Source of the DNA: Cognatundibacterium luofuense
GTDB lineage: Bacteria; Pseudomonadota; Gammaproteobacteria; Burkholderiales; Burkholderiaceae_D
NCBI RefSeq assembly: GCF_018139685.1
Contig: NZ_JAGSPN010000004.1
Span: 186,001 to 250,000 of the forward strand
Direction of reading: 5' to 3'
DNA length: 64,000 bases
Position 1 is the stretch's first letter, and every line of letters begins with the position of its first letter. This document shows, one piece after another, positions 57,449 to 64,000 of this stretch. The notes under the pieces are model-generated. The model was not told the DNA's origin, ran no database searches, and saw only the letters and a program-made list of their open reading frames with translations. Position numbers and translations under genes: made by a program.

Positions 57449-57464
57449 ACATTCAGACGCCACT

Positions 57465-58697
57465 ATGCCGCTCAAAACCCTGCTGCAGTACGGATTACCC
57501 GGATTCCCGCTGGCATTGCTGTCCTTACCGGTGTATGTCTATGTGCCGCAACTGTACACCGCCAGTTACGGCTGGTCACTGACAGCTATTGGCCTGATTT
57601 TGCTGGCATCCCGTGTGGCAGATGCTTTTTTTGATCCGTGGTTTGGTGCATGGCTGGATAAACAACAGCATCCGGCGCGCTTTGCGCTCATATTCACACT
57701 GGCGACGCTGCCGGTCAATCTTGGTTTCTGGCTGTTGTTTCACCCTTTACAGACCGTACCGGCAATCAGCCTGTGCGCAGGCTTGCTGCTGGTGTATCTG
57801 GGATTCAGCAGCGCAACGATAGCCTTGCAAAGCTGGGGCGCGATTCTGGGCAATACGCCGCAAACCCGCTTGCAACTGACGTCTGCGCGGGAATTTGCCG
57901 GTTTGTGTGGCGTCATCACCGCTTCATTGTGGACTTACTGGTTTTCTGCAGCGGCAGTGTTTCAGATTCTGATGGTCTCTTGCGTGTTATCTGTTTTCGC
58001 GATCTGGCGTTTGTACGCATCCCATCCGGCAGAGATTGTTCACGCAAGCAGCCAGAATGCCGGCTCTTCACACTCACTCTCCATTTTTCAGGCAAATACC
58101 ACGCGCCATCTGTATCAGACGTTTGCCCTGAACGGCATTGCATCCGCGATTCCCGCAACGCTGTTTTTGTTTTACGCAGCCGATGTGCTGCAGCGTCCGG
58201 ATCAGGCAGGCTTATTGTTGCTGCTGTATTTTGTCTGTGCCGCGCTTTCCGTACCGGCATGGAACTGCCTCGGACGCCGCTGGCATGAGGCAAGGGCATG
58301 GCAGGCCGGTATGTGGCTGGCCATCGCATCGTTTAGCACGGTGTGTTTTCTCGGCGCTGGTGACTTGCTGCTGTTTGCACTGGTGTGCGCCGGTTCCGGC
58401 TTTGCGCTGGGCGCCGATCTGGCCTTACCGTCCGCCTTGCTGGCCGGCGTGATACGCCAACAGCAGGATAGCGGACAGGAGGGCTGGTATTTCGGCTTGT
58501 GGAACTGGCTCAGCAAAATGAATCTGGCGCTGGCAGCCGGTTTGGCCATGCCTTTGCTGAGTCTGGCCGGTTACGCGCCCGGCAGGCAGGATGCACAGGC
58601 AGTCAGCGCGCTGATACTGGCGTACGCAGTGCTGCCTTGTGCCTTAAAACTGCTGGCATGGCTGCGCTTATACCGGTCTTCACTGACAACGGTGTAA
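57465..58697 (+). CDS. MFS transporter of the GPH/MFS_2 type
   Basis: A 410-residue, 12-helix transporter. The N-terminal LASRVADAFFDPWFGAWLD resembles the sugar:cation (GPH) branch, with a long loop near residue 200. Substrate cannot be told. The ATG at 57465 gives MPLKTLLQYGLPGFPLAL; an earlier ATG lies inside the hom terminator and is unlikely. No clear ribosome site is visible, and the start is only 16 bp beyond that terminator. Confidence 0.78.
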   Translation: MPLKTLLQYGLPGFPLALLSLPVYVYVPQLYTASYGWSLTAIGLILLASRVADAFFDPWFGAWLDKQQHPARFALIFTLATLPVNLGFWLLFHPLQTVPAISLCAGLLLVYLGFSSATIALQSWGAILGNTPQTRLQLTSAREFAGLCGVITASLWTYWFSAAAVFQILMVSCVLSVFAIWRLYASHPAEIVHASSQNAGSSHSLSIFQANTTRHLYQTFALNGIASAIPATLFLFYAADVLQRPDQAGLLLLLYFVCAALSVPAWNCLGRRWHEARAWQAGMWLAIASFSTVCFLGAGDLLLFALVCAGSGFALGADLALPSALLAGVIRQQQDSGQEGWYFGLWNWLSKMNLALAAGLAMPLLSLAGYAPGRQDAQAVSALILAYAVLPCALKLLAWLRLYRSSLTTV

Positions 58698-58809
58698 GGC
58701 GGCAATTTCCGGAAAAACACCGGTCTTCAGGCAAACAGATAAGCAAATCCAAAGCGTACCCAGCCTCTGAAAACGGCTGTTACTTAACGCTGTACGAACA
58801 CACAATTGT

Positions 58810-58905
58810 GCAGAACTCCGCATGGGCGTTTTCTGAAAGCCCGGACTTTCTGCCGACGACCGCCGGATCGGTGTGCTGAAGTCCGCATTTGGGGCAAAAA
58901 CAGGC
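58810..58905 (-). repeat. dispersed repeat, copy E
   Basis: The core at 58839 is intact. It is most like copy F; both share TGTGCTGAAGTCCGCATTTG and the following GGGCAAAAACAGG. The minus strand reads CPKCGLQHTDPAVVGRKSG. Confidence 0.88.
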
Positions 58906-58953
58906 ATTTTGCAGCCAGAAAAACGGCGTAGCGGCTCGGTATCATTCTCAATT

Positions 58954-58971
58954 GGCGCATTGCAATGCGCC
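58954..58971. repeat. 18-bp perfect palindrome, first copy
   Basis: GGCGCATTGCAATGCGCC is its own reverse complement. It lies 49 bp after repeat E and is followed by TTGCGGGG. Confidence 0.75.
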
Positions 58972-59063
58972 TTGCGGGGTACGGCTTACGGCCTTGGTGT
59001 TGTTGGACAATTTAAAACAATGTTTCCAAATTGACCTTCCCTCGATAATTAGTTCTCCATCAG

Positions 59064-59255
59064 ATGAAAGTCATGCAGCGAGATTCTCTTGATTTTATTT
59101 CTTCATCCAGTTTTCCAAATATTGAACTGGAGAGCGTCAGTTACACGTTTGACTGCCAGCGCTTTAAACTCGGTCGTATAAGCTTTTTTGGGTATCCTGT
59201 TCATCATTTGTCTTTCCAAAGTTTCGTTGATTTTACGTCACCTTTGGGGGACTAA
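59064..59255 (+). CDS. doubtful 63-residue frame
   Basis: The frame MKVMQRDSLDFISSSS ends with FQSFVDFTSPLGD and stops 24 bp before the next gene. No ribosome site precedes it, the frame opens only 15 bp upstream, and I recognise no family. It may be a C-terminal scrap of a lost gene in this island. Confidence 0.2.
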   Translation: MKVMQRDSLDFISSSSFPNIELESVSYTFDCQRFKLGRISFFGYPVHHLSFQSFVDFTSPLGD

Positions 59256-59279
59256 ATTTCAGGGGAAGCTCACTGCAAT

Positions 59280-59780
59280 ATGGAAAATAAAATGAAAAGT
59301 GCGATTAAACGTATTCAATCACTAAAGACGCTTCCTACTAACAGTGAAGCGTCTCCGTCCGATGTGCTGATCGCTAGGGAATATCTTCGTAGGGTTGCGC
59401 TCATGGCGAAAGCGCTTCCTGAATGGAAGTCAGATCCTTTTTTTGATCCAAAGATAGTTACAGAAGCAGAGCTAGACGCTACTGTGAAAACAGAAATTGA
59501 AGCAGTGTTAAATCCAGTAATGCAACCAAATGCTTACGTGCGGAAGTTATGTGCGGATTACATTAAGTGGCAGGCATATGTCGATATTGGCAACGTGGTC
59601 GCATCTTCATACGCAGATATCTATGAGCCACTGTTGATACTGTTCGAACGAGGCCAAGACATTGGTTTGCATCATGGTGAACTTATGATCGGTAGTTTTG
59701 CAGTTCCATTAAATCGTTGGTTGGAATTTGCCAATTTGGCTCCCGTAGATTTAAGTAGTGAATCGTCAGAAGGATATTAG
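59280..59780 (+). CDS. hypothetical protein, possible immunity protein
   Basis: A 166-residue soluble protein of unknown family, mostly helical, with REYLRRVALMAKALPEW near residue 35 and ADIYEPLLILFERGQDIG near residue 115. No signal peptide or membrane segment is seen. A ribosome site AGGGGAA lies upstream; a second ATG four codons in is possible. Its base composition is more AT-rich than the neighbours. Its position directly before a truncated polymorphic-toxin end suggests an immunity protein, as in toxin/immunity arrays; this is inference from context only. Confidence 0.5.
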   Translation: MENKMKSAIKRIQSLKTLPTNSEASPSDVLIAREYLRRVALMAKALPEWKSDPFFDPKIVTEAELDATVKTEIEAVLNPVMQPNAYVRKLCADYIKWQAYVDIGNVVASSYADIYEPLLILFERGQDIGLHHGELMIGSFAVPLNRWLEFANLAPVDLSSESSEGY

Positions 59781-60049
59781 AATTTATTGGGGCAAATACA
59801 GCAGGCGAGATTGAGGCGCTTGATGCAGTAAATGCTGGCTGGCCTGGAACAGGTGGCGCTGGGCCGGTACCTGGAACTATCGGAATTTCGGATCAAACAT
59901 CTGTTGCCGCATTGCGGAATTACTATCCGAAAGGTGGCGGCGTTGAGTTTGTTTATGATCCCGCCACGAATACCTTTGTTACAGGTCGTCCCGCCAGCGG
60001 GTTGTTTGAAGGATCGCCGCACCAGCAGCTTGCTCAATCGTCCGAGTAA
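59762..60049 (+). pseudogene. truncated C-terminal toxin fragment (polymorphic toxin, type 43-like)
   Basis: A frame with no start of its own opens after a stop at 59759-59761 and encodes about 95 residues. It reads EFIGANTAGEIEALDAVNAG, a Gly/Pro linker, LRNYYPKGGGVEFVYDPATN, and ends GSPHQQLAQSSE before TAA. The YDPATNTF...SPHQQLA pattern is what I recall from C-terminal toxin domains of RHS/haemagglutinin-type proteins (polymorphic toxin type 43), where the chain continues to a histidine-rich catalytic end. Here it is cut off, at a point where IS-derived sequence begins. Confidence 0.55.
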
Positions 60050-60066
60050 CTGTAACCCTCCCCTAA

Positions 60067-60207
60067 TCAGTGCCAGGTATTACTAGAGTTTTGAGGCTGA
60101 TGGAACAATCGGTATTCAACAGGTGTCATCCGGTTGAGTGAATCATGTTGACATTGCTCGTTGTAATCGTTCATCCATTGCCCGGATCTGACTTGAGAGT
60201 GGTCATA
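60067..60207 (-). pseudogene. IS3-family transposase (OrfB) C-terminal remnant
   Basis: The minus strand encodes QVRSGQWMNDYNEQCQHDSL followed by NRMTPVEYR and a stop. This matches the end of IS3-type integrase-core transposases (W-x-x-DYNE...HDSL...P-x-x-Y). Upstream the frame is closed by a stop at 60208-60210, so only about 46 codons remain. TGTAACCCTCCCC just outside (60051-60063) could be the element's terminal end. Confidence 0.65.
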
Positions 60208-60329
60208 TCAGACCGCATAAGCTCGATATTGAAGCTGGTAAGTTGAGGGGAATAGATTTCTCACTAGTCCCTGTTAGTTGAGATTTGATACCTGTCCTGA
60301 CAATACGCAACTGGGTTAATCACATGTAA

Positions 60330-60347
60330 GGCGTATTGCAATGCGCC
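60330..60347. repeat. 18-bp near-palindrome, second copy
   Basis: GGCGTATTGCAATGCGCC differs by one base from the perfect palindrome at 58954 and is followed by TACGGG. Confidence 0.65.
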
Positions 60348-60467
60348 TACGGGCTAATGTCACCCATTATGCTTGCCGGATTGCAGGTCTTATTCGTTCC
60401 GGCGTTGTTGCGTAAGCCTGCGCAACTCGCCATTCTGGTAACGCAACGTCTAGCGCCGTCACTTTAT

Positions 60468-60563
60468 GCTAATTTCCGCATTTGCCTTTTGCGGATAGCC
60501 AGACTTTCTGCCGACGACCGCCGGATTGCTGTGCTGAAGTCCGCATTTGGGGCAAAAACAGGT
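60468..60563 (-). repeat. dispersed repeat, copy F
   Basis: The core at 60498 is intact. It is nearly identical to copy E through its 3' half. The minus strand reads CPKCGLQHSNPAVVGRKSG. It lies on the 3' side of the NRDE gene. Confidence 0.88.
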
Positions 60564-60623
60564 ATTTTACAGGCTTGCTGGCGGGCTGAAACGATTTCCG
60601 CTCAGGTTCATCCGTCATACAAA

Positions 60624-60656
60624 CAAAAAGGACAGTCGCCTTTATGGGAACTGTCC
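60624..60656 (-). terminator. terminator after the NRDE-family gene
   Basis: AGGACAGT and ACTGTCCT form an 8-bp stem with a T-rich run on the minus strand. Confidence 0.75.
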
Positions 60657-60702
60657 TCGGTGATCGTGGGGTCGATGCCGCCTGATTTGCAGCGCGTAAA
60701 TG

Positions 60703-61449
60703 TCAGCGCAACACTTTTTCAATCAGTTGCGGCGCACGGTCGTCAAAAATGCGTACCAGCGAGGAAACCCGCGTGCCGTAATCTTCTGAAACGATGCAGG
60801 GCGAAGATAACAAGCGTTCGCGGTCGAAGGGAATGCCGGTATCCGGCAAACGGCAATCCGGCGCGGGATTGGTATTGCCCAGCATTTCAAAAAACGCATC
60901 TTCCGGCGCCAGCTGACACAGCAGGCTGCAAAATTCTGCTTTGGTACGCACTACTTTATGCCAGCACGAATCCAGCGCAGCATTGGAAACGCCGTAAATG
61001 CCCGGCGCCAGCGGCTTGCCGTTGCGCGCATCATCCTGATAGCGGTTGGAATGCCAGATCAGATCCTGTCCGTCGTACAACAACAGATTAAAGCCGTTGT
61101 ACACATCGTCTTTGTTTTTCAGGCTTTGCAGATAGGCTTCGGCCGACAGGTCATTGCGCAAAAATTCGCTGACCAGATCCCCGCGACTGTGCGCATCGGC
61201 GCGGAACTCGGACGGGGCGCGTACATTGGTCACAGCGGCAAATTTACGGGCAGGGGTATTCTGCTGCGGATCCGCCTGCAAGCCCATCCATGTCCCGCCG
61301 GAACGTAAATCGCGACCCGCCAGAATCTGCGGTGCGTCCGGCCACCAGTGCGCTGCCTGCGCAGGACGTTCGTAGAACTCGTCGCGGTTTGCTGCCACCA
61401 GTAATGGCATGCCCGGAACCAGGCGCCAGGCCAGAACAATCAGACACAT
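60703..61449 (-). CDS. NRDE-family protein (TANGO2-like)
   Basis: A 248-residue Ntn-hydrolase-like protein beginning MCLIVLAWRLVPGMPLLVAA followed by NRDE, the family hallmark that depends on Cys2. AGRDLRSGGTWMGL and AVTNVR also match. Homologues are linked to heme trafficking, but the bacterial role is not settled. The ATG at 61449 is chosen because it places Cys at position 2. It lies 1 bp after the DUF4936 gene. Confidence 0.88.
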   Translation of the reverse strand: MCLIVLAWRLVPGMPLLVAANRDEFYERPAQAAHWWPDAPQILAGRDLRSGGTWMGLQADPQQNTPARKFAAVTNVRAPSEFRADAHSRGDLVSEFLRNDLSAEAYLQSLKNKDDVYNGFNLLLYDGQDLIWHSNRYQDDARNGKPLAPGIYGVSNAALDSCWHKVVRTKAEFCSLLCQLAPEDAFFEMLGNTNPAPDCRLPDTGIPFDRERLLSSPCIVSEDYGTRVSSLVRIFDDRAPQLIEKVLR

Positions 61450-61450
61450 A

Positions 61451-61765
61451 TCAGCAATCCACAAAAAGTTCCTGATGACGAGGAACGCTGTTCAGTAAAG
61501 GTAACGACTGGCTGGCCAGCAGGGCGCTCAGGCGGGCAGGGAAGTCCGGCGGTACATCGCGATAGACTTCCATCCAGGTCTGCAAACCGTCACGGATTTC
61601 CGGACGGCGTTGCAGCTTGCCCTGACAGCCGAGTTGCGCCGCGATTGCCTGTTGCCACAGCGCCTGTTCCTGCAGAACCTGCGCGGCTTGTGCTTGCGGC
61701 GTTTTGAAATAAACGTAGCAATCCATGCTGTCCGGCGAAACCGGCTGATGCTGACCGGATGTCAT
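61451..61765 (-). CDS. DUF4936 family protein
   Basis: A 104-residue protein with MDCYVYFKTPQ near the start and LQTWMEVYRDVPPDFPARL, typical of a betaproteobacterial family of unknown function found after ygfZ. The start at 61765 overlaps the ygfZ stop (ATGA); an internal ATG at 61726 giving MDCYVYF is equally plausible by homology. Translation is coupled to both neighbours. Confidence 0.8.
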   Translation of the reverse strand: MTSGQHQPVSPDSMDCYVYFKTPQAQAAQVLQEQALWQQAIAAQLGCQGKLQRRPEIRDGLQTWMEVYRDVPPDFPARLSALLASQSLPLLNSVPRHQELFVDC

Positions 61766-62811
61766 TCGGGCGTGCGGGTGATGTCGTGAATCACGTAAGG
61801 CAGTTCGCGGAATTGCAGGGCAGGGCCATCAGCGGTACCCACACGAATATCGCCTTGTTCTGCATCAGCCATGGTCATTTCTGCCAGCAACAGACTTTCA
61901 CCGGCATTCAGCAATTCGACATTGACGACGTGACCGCAAGGCTGTTCCGGACTGGCCGGATTGAATAATTCCTGACCTGCCTGCAGACCGGTAGCGGCAA
62001 CGCTGGCGAGGAAACTGCGGCGTTTGAGCTTACCCAGATACTGGCTGCGCGCGACGATTTCCTGACCCGGATAGCAACCTTTGCGGAAGTTCACACCACC
62101 AGTCAGTTCAAAGTTAATCATTTGCGGCACAAACAATTCCTGCGTTGCTGCCACCACGCGCGATACGCCGGACAGAATATCGCCCAGATACCAGTCGGAT
62201 GAATTACTCAGCACCAATGCGTTTTTTAGCGTCTGCCAGACAGCGGCAAATTGTTCCGCTGGCACCAGCCACTGATAACGTGCCACTGCACCGGCATCTT
62301 CATGGCGCAGCAACATGCCGTTGGCTGCATCATGCACATGCTCGCCAATGGCTGGCAAAGTCGCAAAATACGTGGTCAGTAAAGCTTCTGCTTTTTCACC
62401 GCCTAAACCCAGCGGTATCAGGCTTTCTGCCAGCGATGCCAGTTTGACTTTTGAGCGCAGCACAAACATTTGCAAGCGTTTTTGCACAGCTGGCTGCTGG
62501 TTTGCATCGCATTGCAGATAAATGGTGTCGCTGTTTTTCCAGTAACTGAAACTGGTAATCATGCGGCCTTTCGCCGTGCAGTAAGCGGCGCGGCGCACAG
62601 GACCTTGCGGCAAACGTTCGACGTCGTTACTCAGCTGACCATGTAAAAAGCTTGCGGCATCGTCACAGCTTGCGCTGAAAACTGCCATATCGCCGAGAGT
62701 GGTAAAGAAACCCTGTGCCCAGTCTGCCTGCGCCGATTGCGGTGCCAGATGGGTGATGCGGCCCGAGGTGAAATCTAATGCTGTTATTGCGGAAATATCC
62801 TGCCAGTTCAT
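61762..62811 (-). CDS. ygfZ: folate-binding protein YgfZ
   Basis: A 349-residue GcvT-like folate-binding protein that helps maintain iron-sulfur enzymes such as MiaB. The signature KGCYPGQEIVAR near residue 240 is intact, with its conserved cysteine. FHGQLSND-type (FLHGQLSNDVERL) and YCTAKGRMITSF lie in the N-terminal half. It is divergent from mltG with a 180-bp gap, a common arrangement. Confidence 0.92.
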   Translation of the reverse strand: MNWQDISAITALDFTSGRITHLAPQSAQADWAQGFFTTLGDMAVFSASCDDAASFLHGQLSNDVERLPQGPVRRAAYCTAKGRMITSFSYWKNSDTIYLQCDANQQPAVQKRLQMFVLRSKVKLASLAESLIPLGLGGEKAEALLTTYFATLPAIGEHVHDAANGMLLRHEDAGAVARYQWLVPAEQFAAVWQTLKNALVLSNSSDWYLGDILSGVSRVVAATQELFVPQMINFELTGGVNFRKGCYPGQEIVARSQYLGKLKRRSFLASVAATGLQAGQELFNPASPEQPCGHVVNVELLNAGESLLLAEMTMADAEQGDIRVGTADGPALQFRELPYVIHDITRTPE

Positions 62812-62991
62812 GCGTCTTCCTGCGAAATCAACTAAACCAATTCACTATACCTGAATCCCTTATCTTTTGCTCAGGGCGGCGGAATTCAAGTCCGGCGCAA
62901 AAACTTGTTGCACAGACAGGCATCCCGTTCTGAACCCCCATGCGGTCTGCTACACTACGCGCCTTGTTGTTTGCAGACCTGATAACGCAGC

Positions 62992-63978
62992 ATGAAACTT
63001 TTGAAATTTCTGATTCTGGTAACGCTGATTGTCGCTGGCGGCGCTGTTGGCTATGGTTGGCACTGGTCGCAACAACCGGTGTTTACCGAAGGCAAACCCG
63101 TGCCGTTTGAAATTAAAGCGGGCAGCTCGGTACGCGCTGTGTCGCGTCAGATCGAACAAGCCGGTGTGCCGGTACCGGCGCTGTGGTTTGAAATGCTGGT
63201 CAGAGTCAGCGGAACCGGTGCGCGTCTGAAAGCCGGTGCGTATGAACTGGAAGCCGGAAAAACGCCGCTGCAACTGATGGCTAAACTGGTGGACGGTGAT
63301 TTTGCCTATGTCAGCCTGCCGGTGATTGAAGGCTGGACGTTTGCGCAAATGCGTAAAGCAGTCAACGCACATCCTTACATCAAACACGATACGGCAGACT
63401 GGAATGAAGATAAGCTGATGAAGGAAATCAGCCCAGATTACAGCCGTGGCGAAGGTTTGTTTTATCCGGACACCTATCGCTTTGCGCGTGGCAGCAGCGA
63501 TCTCGATATTTACAAACAGGCACATCAGGCTTTACTGAAAAAGCTGAATGATGCTTGGGACAGCCGCTCTGCCAATCTGCCGTATAAAAATGCCTATGAG
63601 GCGCTGATCATGGCGTCGATTATCGAAAAAGAAACCGGCAAACGCTCCGAGCGTCCTTTGATTGCCGCTGTGTTTGTGAACCGCCTGCGCTCCGGTATGC
63701 TGCTGCAGACCGATCCGACTGTGATTTACGGTCTGGGTGACAAATATAACGGCAAAATTTACAAAAAAGATTTGCTGACCGATACACCGTATAACACCTA
63801 TACCCGTGGTGGTTTGCCACCGGGACCGATTGCCTTACCGGGTCTGGAATCGCTGACAGCAGCCCTGCATCCGGCCAGCAGCGATGTGCTGTATTTTGTG
63901 GCACGCGGCGACGGCAGCAGTCAGTTTTCAACCAATCTTACCGATCACAACCGCGCTGTGAACAAATACCAGCGCTGA
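62992..63978 (+). CDS. mltG: endolytic murein transglycosylase MltG
   Basis: MltG cleaves nascent glycan strands and sets their length. One N-terminal membrane helix (FLILVTLIVAGGAVGYGWHW) is followed by a LysM-like domain and the YceG domain. The catalytic Glu212 lies in ASIIEKETG; QTDPTVIYGLG and YNTYTRGGLPPGPIALPG are strongly typical. The 328 residues are full length. tmk starts 6 bp after the stop. Confidence 0.95.
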   Translation: MKLLKFLILVTLIVAGGAVGYGWHWSQQPVFTEGKPVPFEIKAGSSVRAVSRQIEQAGVPVPALWFEMLVRVSGTGARLKAGAYELEAGKTPLQLMAKLVDGDFAYVSLPVIEGWTFAQMRKAVNAHPYIKHDTADWNEDKLMKEISPDYSRGEGLFYPDTYRFARGSSDLDIYKQAHQALLKKLNDAWDSRSANLPYKNAYEALIMASIIEKETGKRSERPLIAAVFVNRLRSGMLLQTDPTVIYGLGDKYNGKIYKKDLLTDTPYNTYTRGGLPPGPIALPGLESLTAALHPASSDVLYFVARGDGSSQFSTNLTDHNRAVNKYQR

Positions 63979-63984
63979 GAAGCC

Positions 63985-64000
63985 ATGACAGGAAAATTCA
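63985..64000 (+). CDS. tmk: thymidylate kinase, first codons only
   Basis: The window ends five codons into a frame reading MTGKF, 6 bp after mltG. The mltG-tmk order and this N-terminus fit thymidylate kinase, but the fragment is too short to prove it. Confidence 0.55.

Larger units (their letters stand above)
58698..59279. other. gene-poor stretch with repeats
   Basis: It holds repeat copy E, an 18-bp palindrome and one doubtful short frame (59064-59255). No promoter was identified with confidence. Confidence 0.5.
60050..60702. other. gene-free stretch with IS remnant and repeat F
   Basis: Between the toxin fragment and the NRDE gene I see only the IS3 remnant, the second palindrome, repeat copy F and the NRDE terminator. 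Confidence 0.55.

Noticed and set aside
13687-60563. CRISPR array explanation for the repeated sequence
   Set aside because: Copies are many kilobases apart, longer than CRISPR repeats and without spacers or cas genes.
60703-61091. Plus-strand 251-codon frame 60336-61091
   Set aside because: It runs through repeat F and the NRDE gene's reverse strand with no coherent domain.

Overview
The window looks like chromosomal DNA of a betaproteobacterium of the order Burkholderiales, most likely Oxalobacteraceae or a close relative. The grounds are the order carA-carB-greA-yhbY/rlmE-ftsH-folP-glmM, the block NRDE-DUF4936-ygfZ/mltG-tmk, an AlaA-type aminotransferase next to hom, and a split ArnA. This assignment is inferred from gene order and protein appearance, not from any search.

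Layout. 0-13.6 kb is a housekeeping block: the end of a GlcG/HbpS-type gene, carAB behind a clear sigma70 promoter, greA, yhbY and rlmE (divergent), ftsH, folP, glmM, tRNA-Arg(UCU), a GAF-domain protein and the ABC-F ATPase ybiT. 13.9-17.2 kb holds an unrecognised conserved protein and a Fur-boxed feoA-feoB-Cys-rich protein iron(II) operon. 17.3-19.6 kb is a divergent pair, a KfrA-type coiled-coil DNA-binding protein and a tyrosine recombinase. 19.9-24.8 kb carries an M13 metallopeptidase, recJ and an RpfE/phosphoglycerate-mutase-like protein. 24.8-38.8 kb is an envelope block: lolC-lolD coupled to an outer-membrane barrel and a polysaccharide deacetylase, then an MFS-PlsC fusion, a giant alpha-2-macroglobulin and its partner pbpC. 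39-43.8 kb is a MarR-controlled tripartite efflux operon. 44.4-54.4 kb holds phoH, bcp and a complete L-Ara4N lipid A modification operon (arnT-SMR-arnB-arnC-arnA formyltransferase-arnA decarboxylase-arnD). 54.8-58.7 kb has an alaA-like gene, hom and an MFS transporter. 58.7-60.6 kb is a scrap island with an unknown small gene, a truncated polymorphic-toxin C-terminus and an IS3-type transposase remnant. 60.7-64 kb is NRDE, DUF4936, ygfZ, mltG and the first codons of tmk.

The most unusual feature is a dispersed intergenic repeat of about 77-96 bp found six times (13.7, 19.7, 38.9, 44.2, 58.8 and 60.5 kb). All copies have the same orientation and lie on the 3' side of genes. Read on the minus strand, every copy keeps an open frame with the pattern KCG-x-x-H...VVGRKSG, and several differences between copies are silent in that frame. 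The two most alike copies flank the toxin/immunity/IS scrap island as direct repeats, together with two near-identical 18-bp palindromes.

Functionally the window is dominated by envelope biology (lipoprotein sorting, peptidoglycan synthesis and cleavage, lipid A modification, efflux) plus core nucleotide, folate and amino-acid synthesis. No CRISPR array, rRNA or intact insertion sequence was seen.
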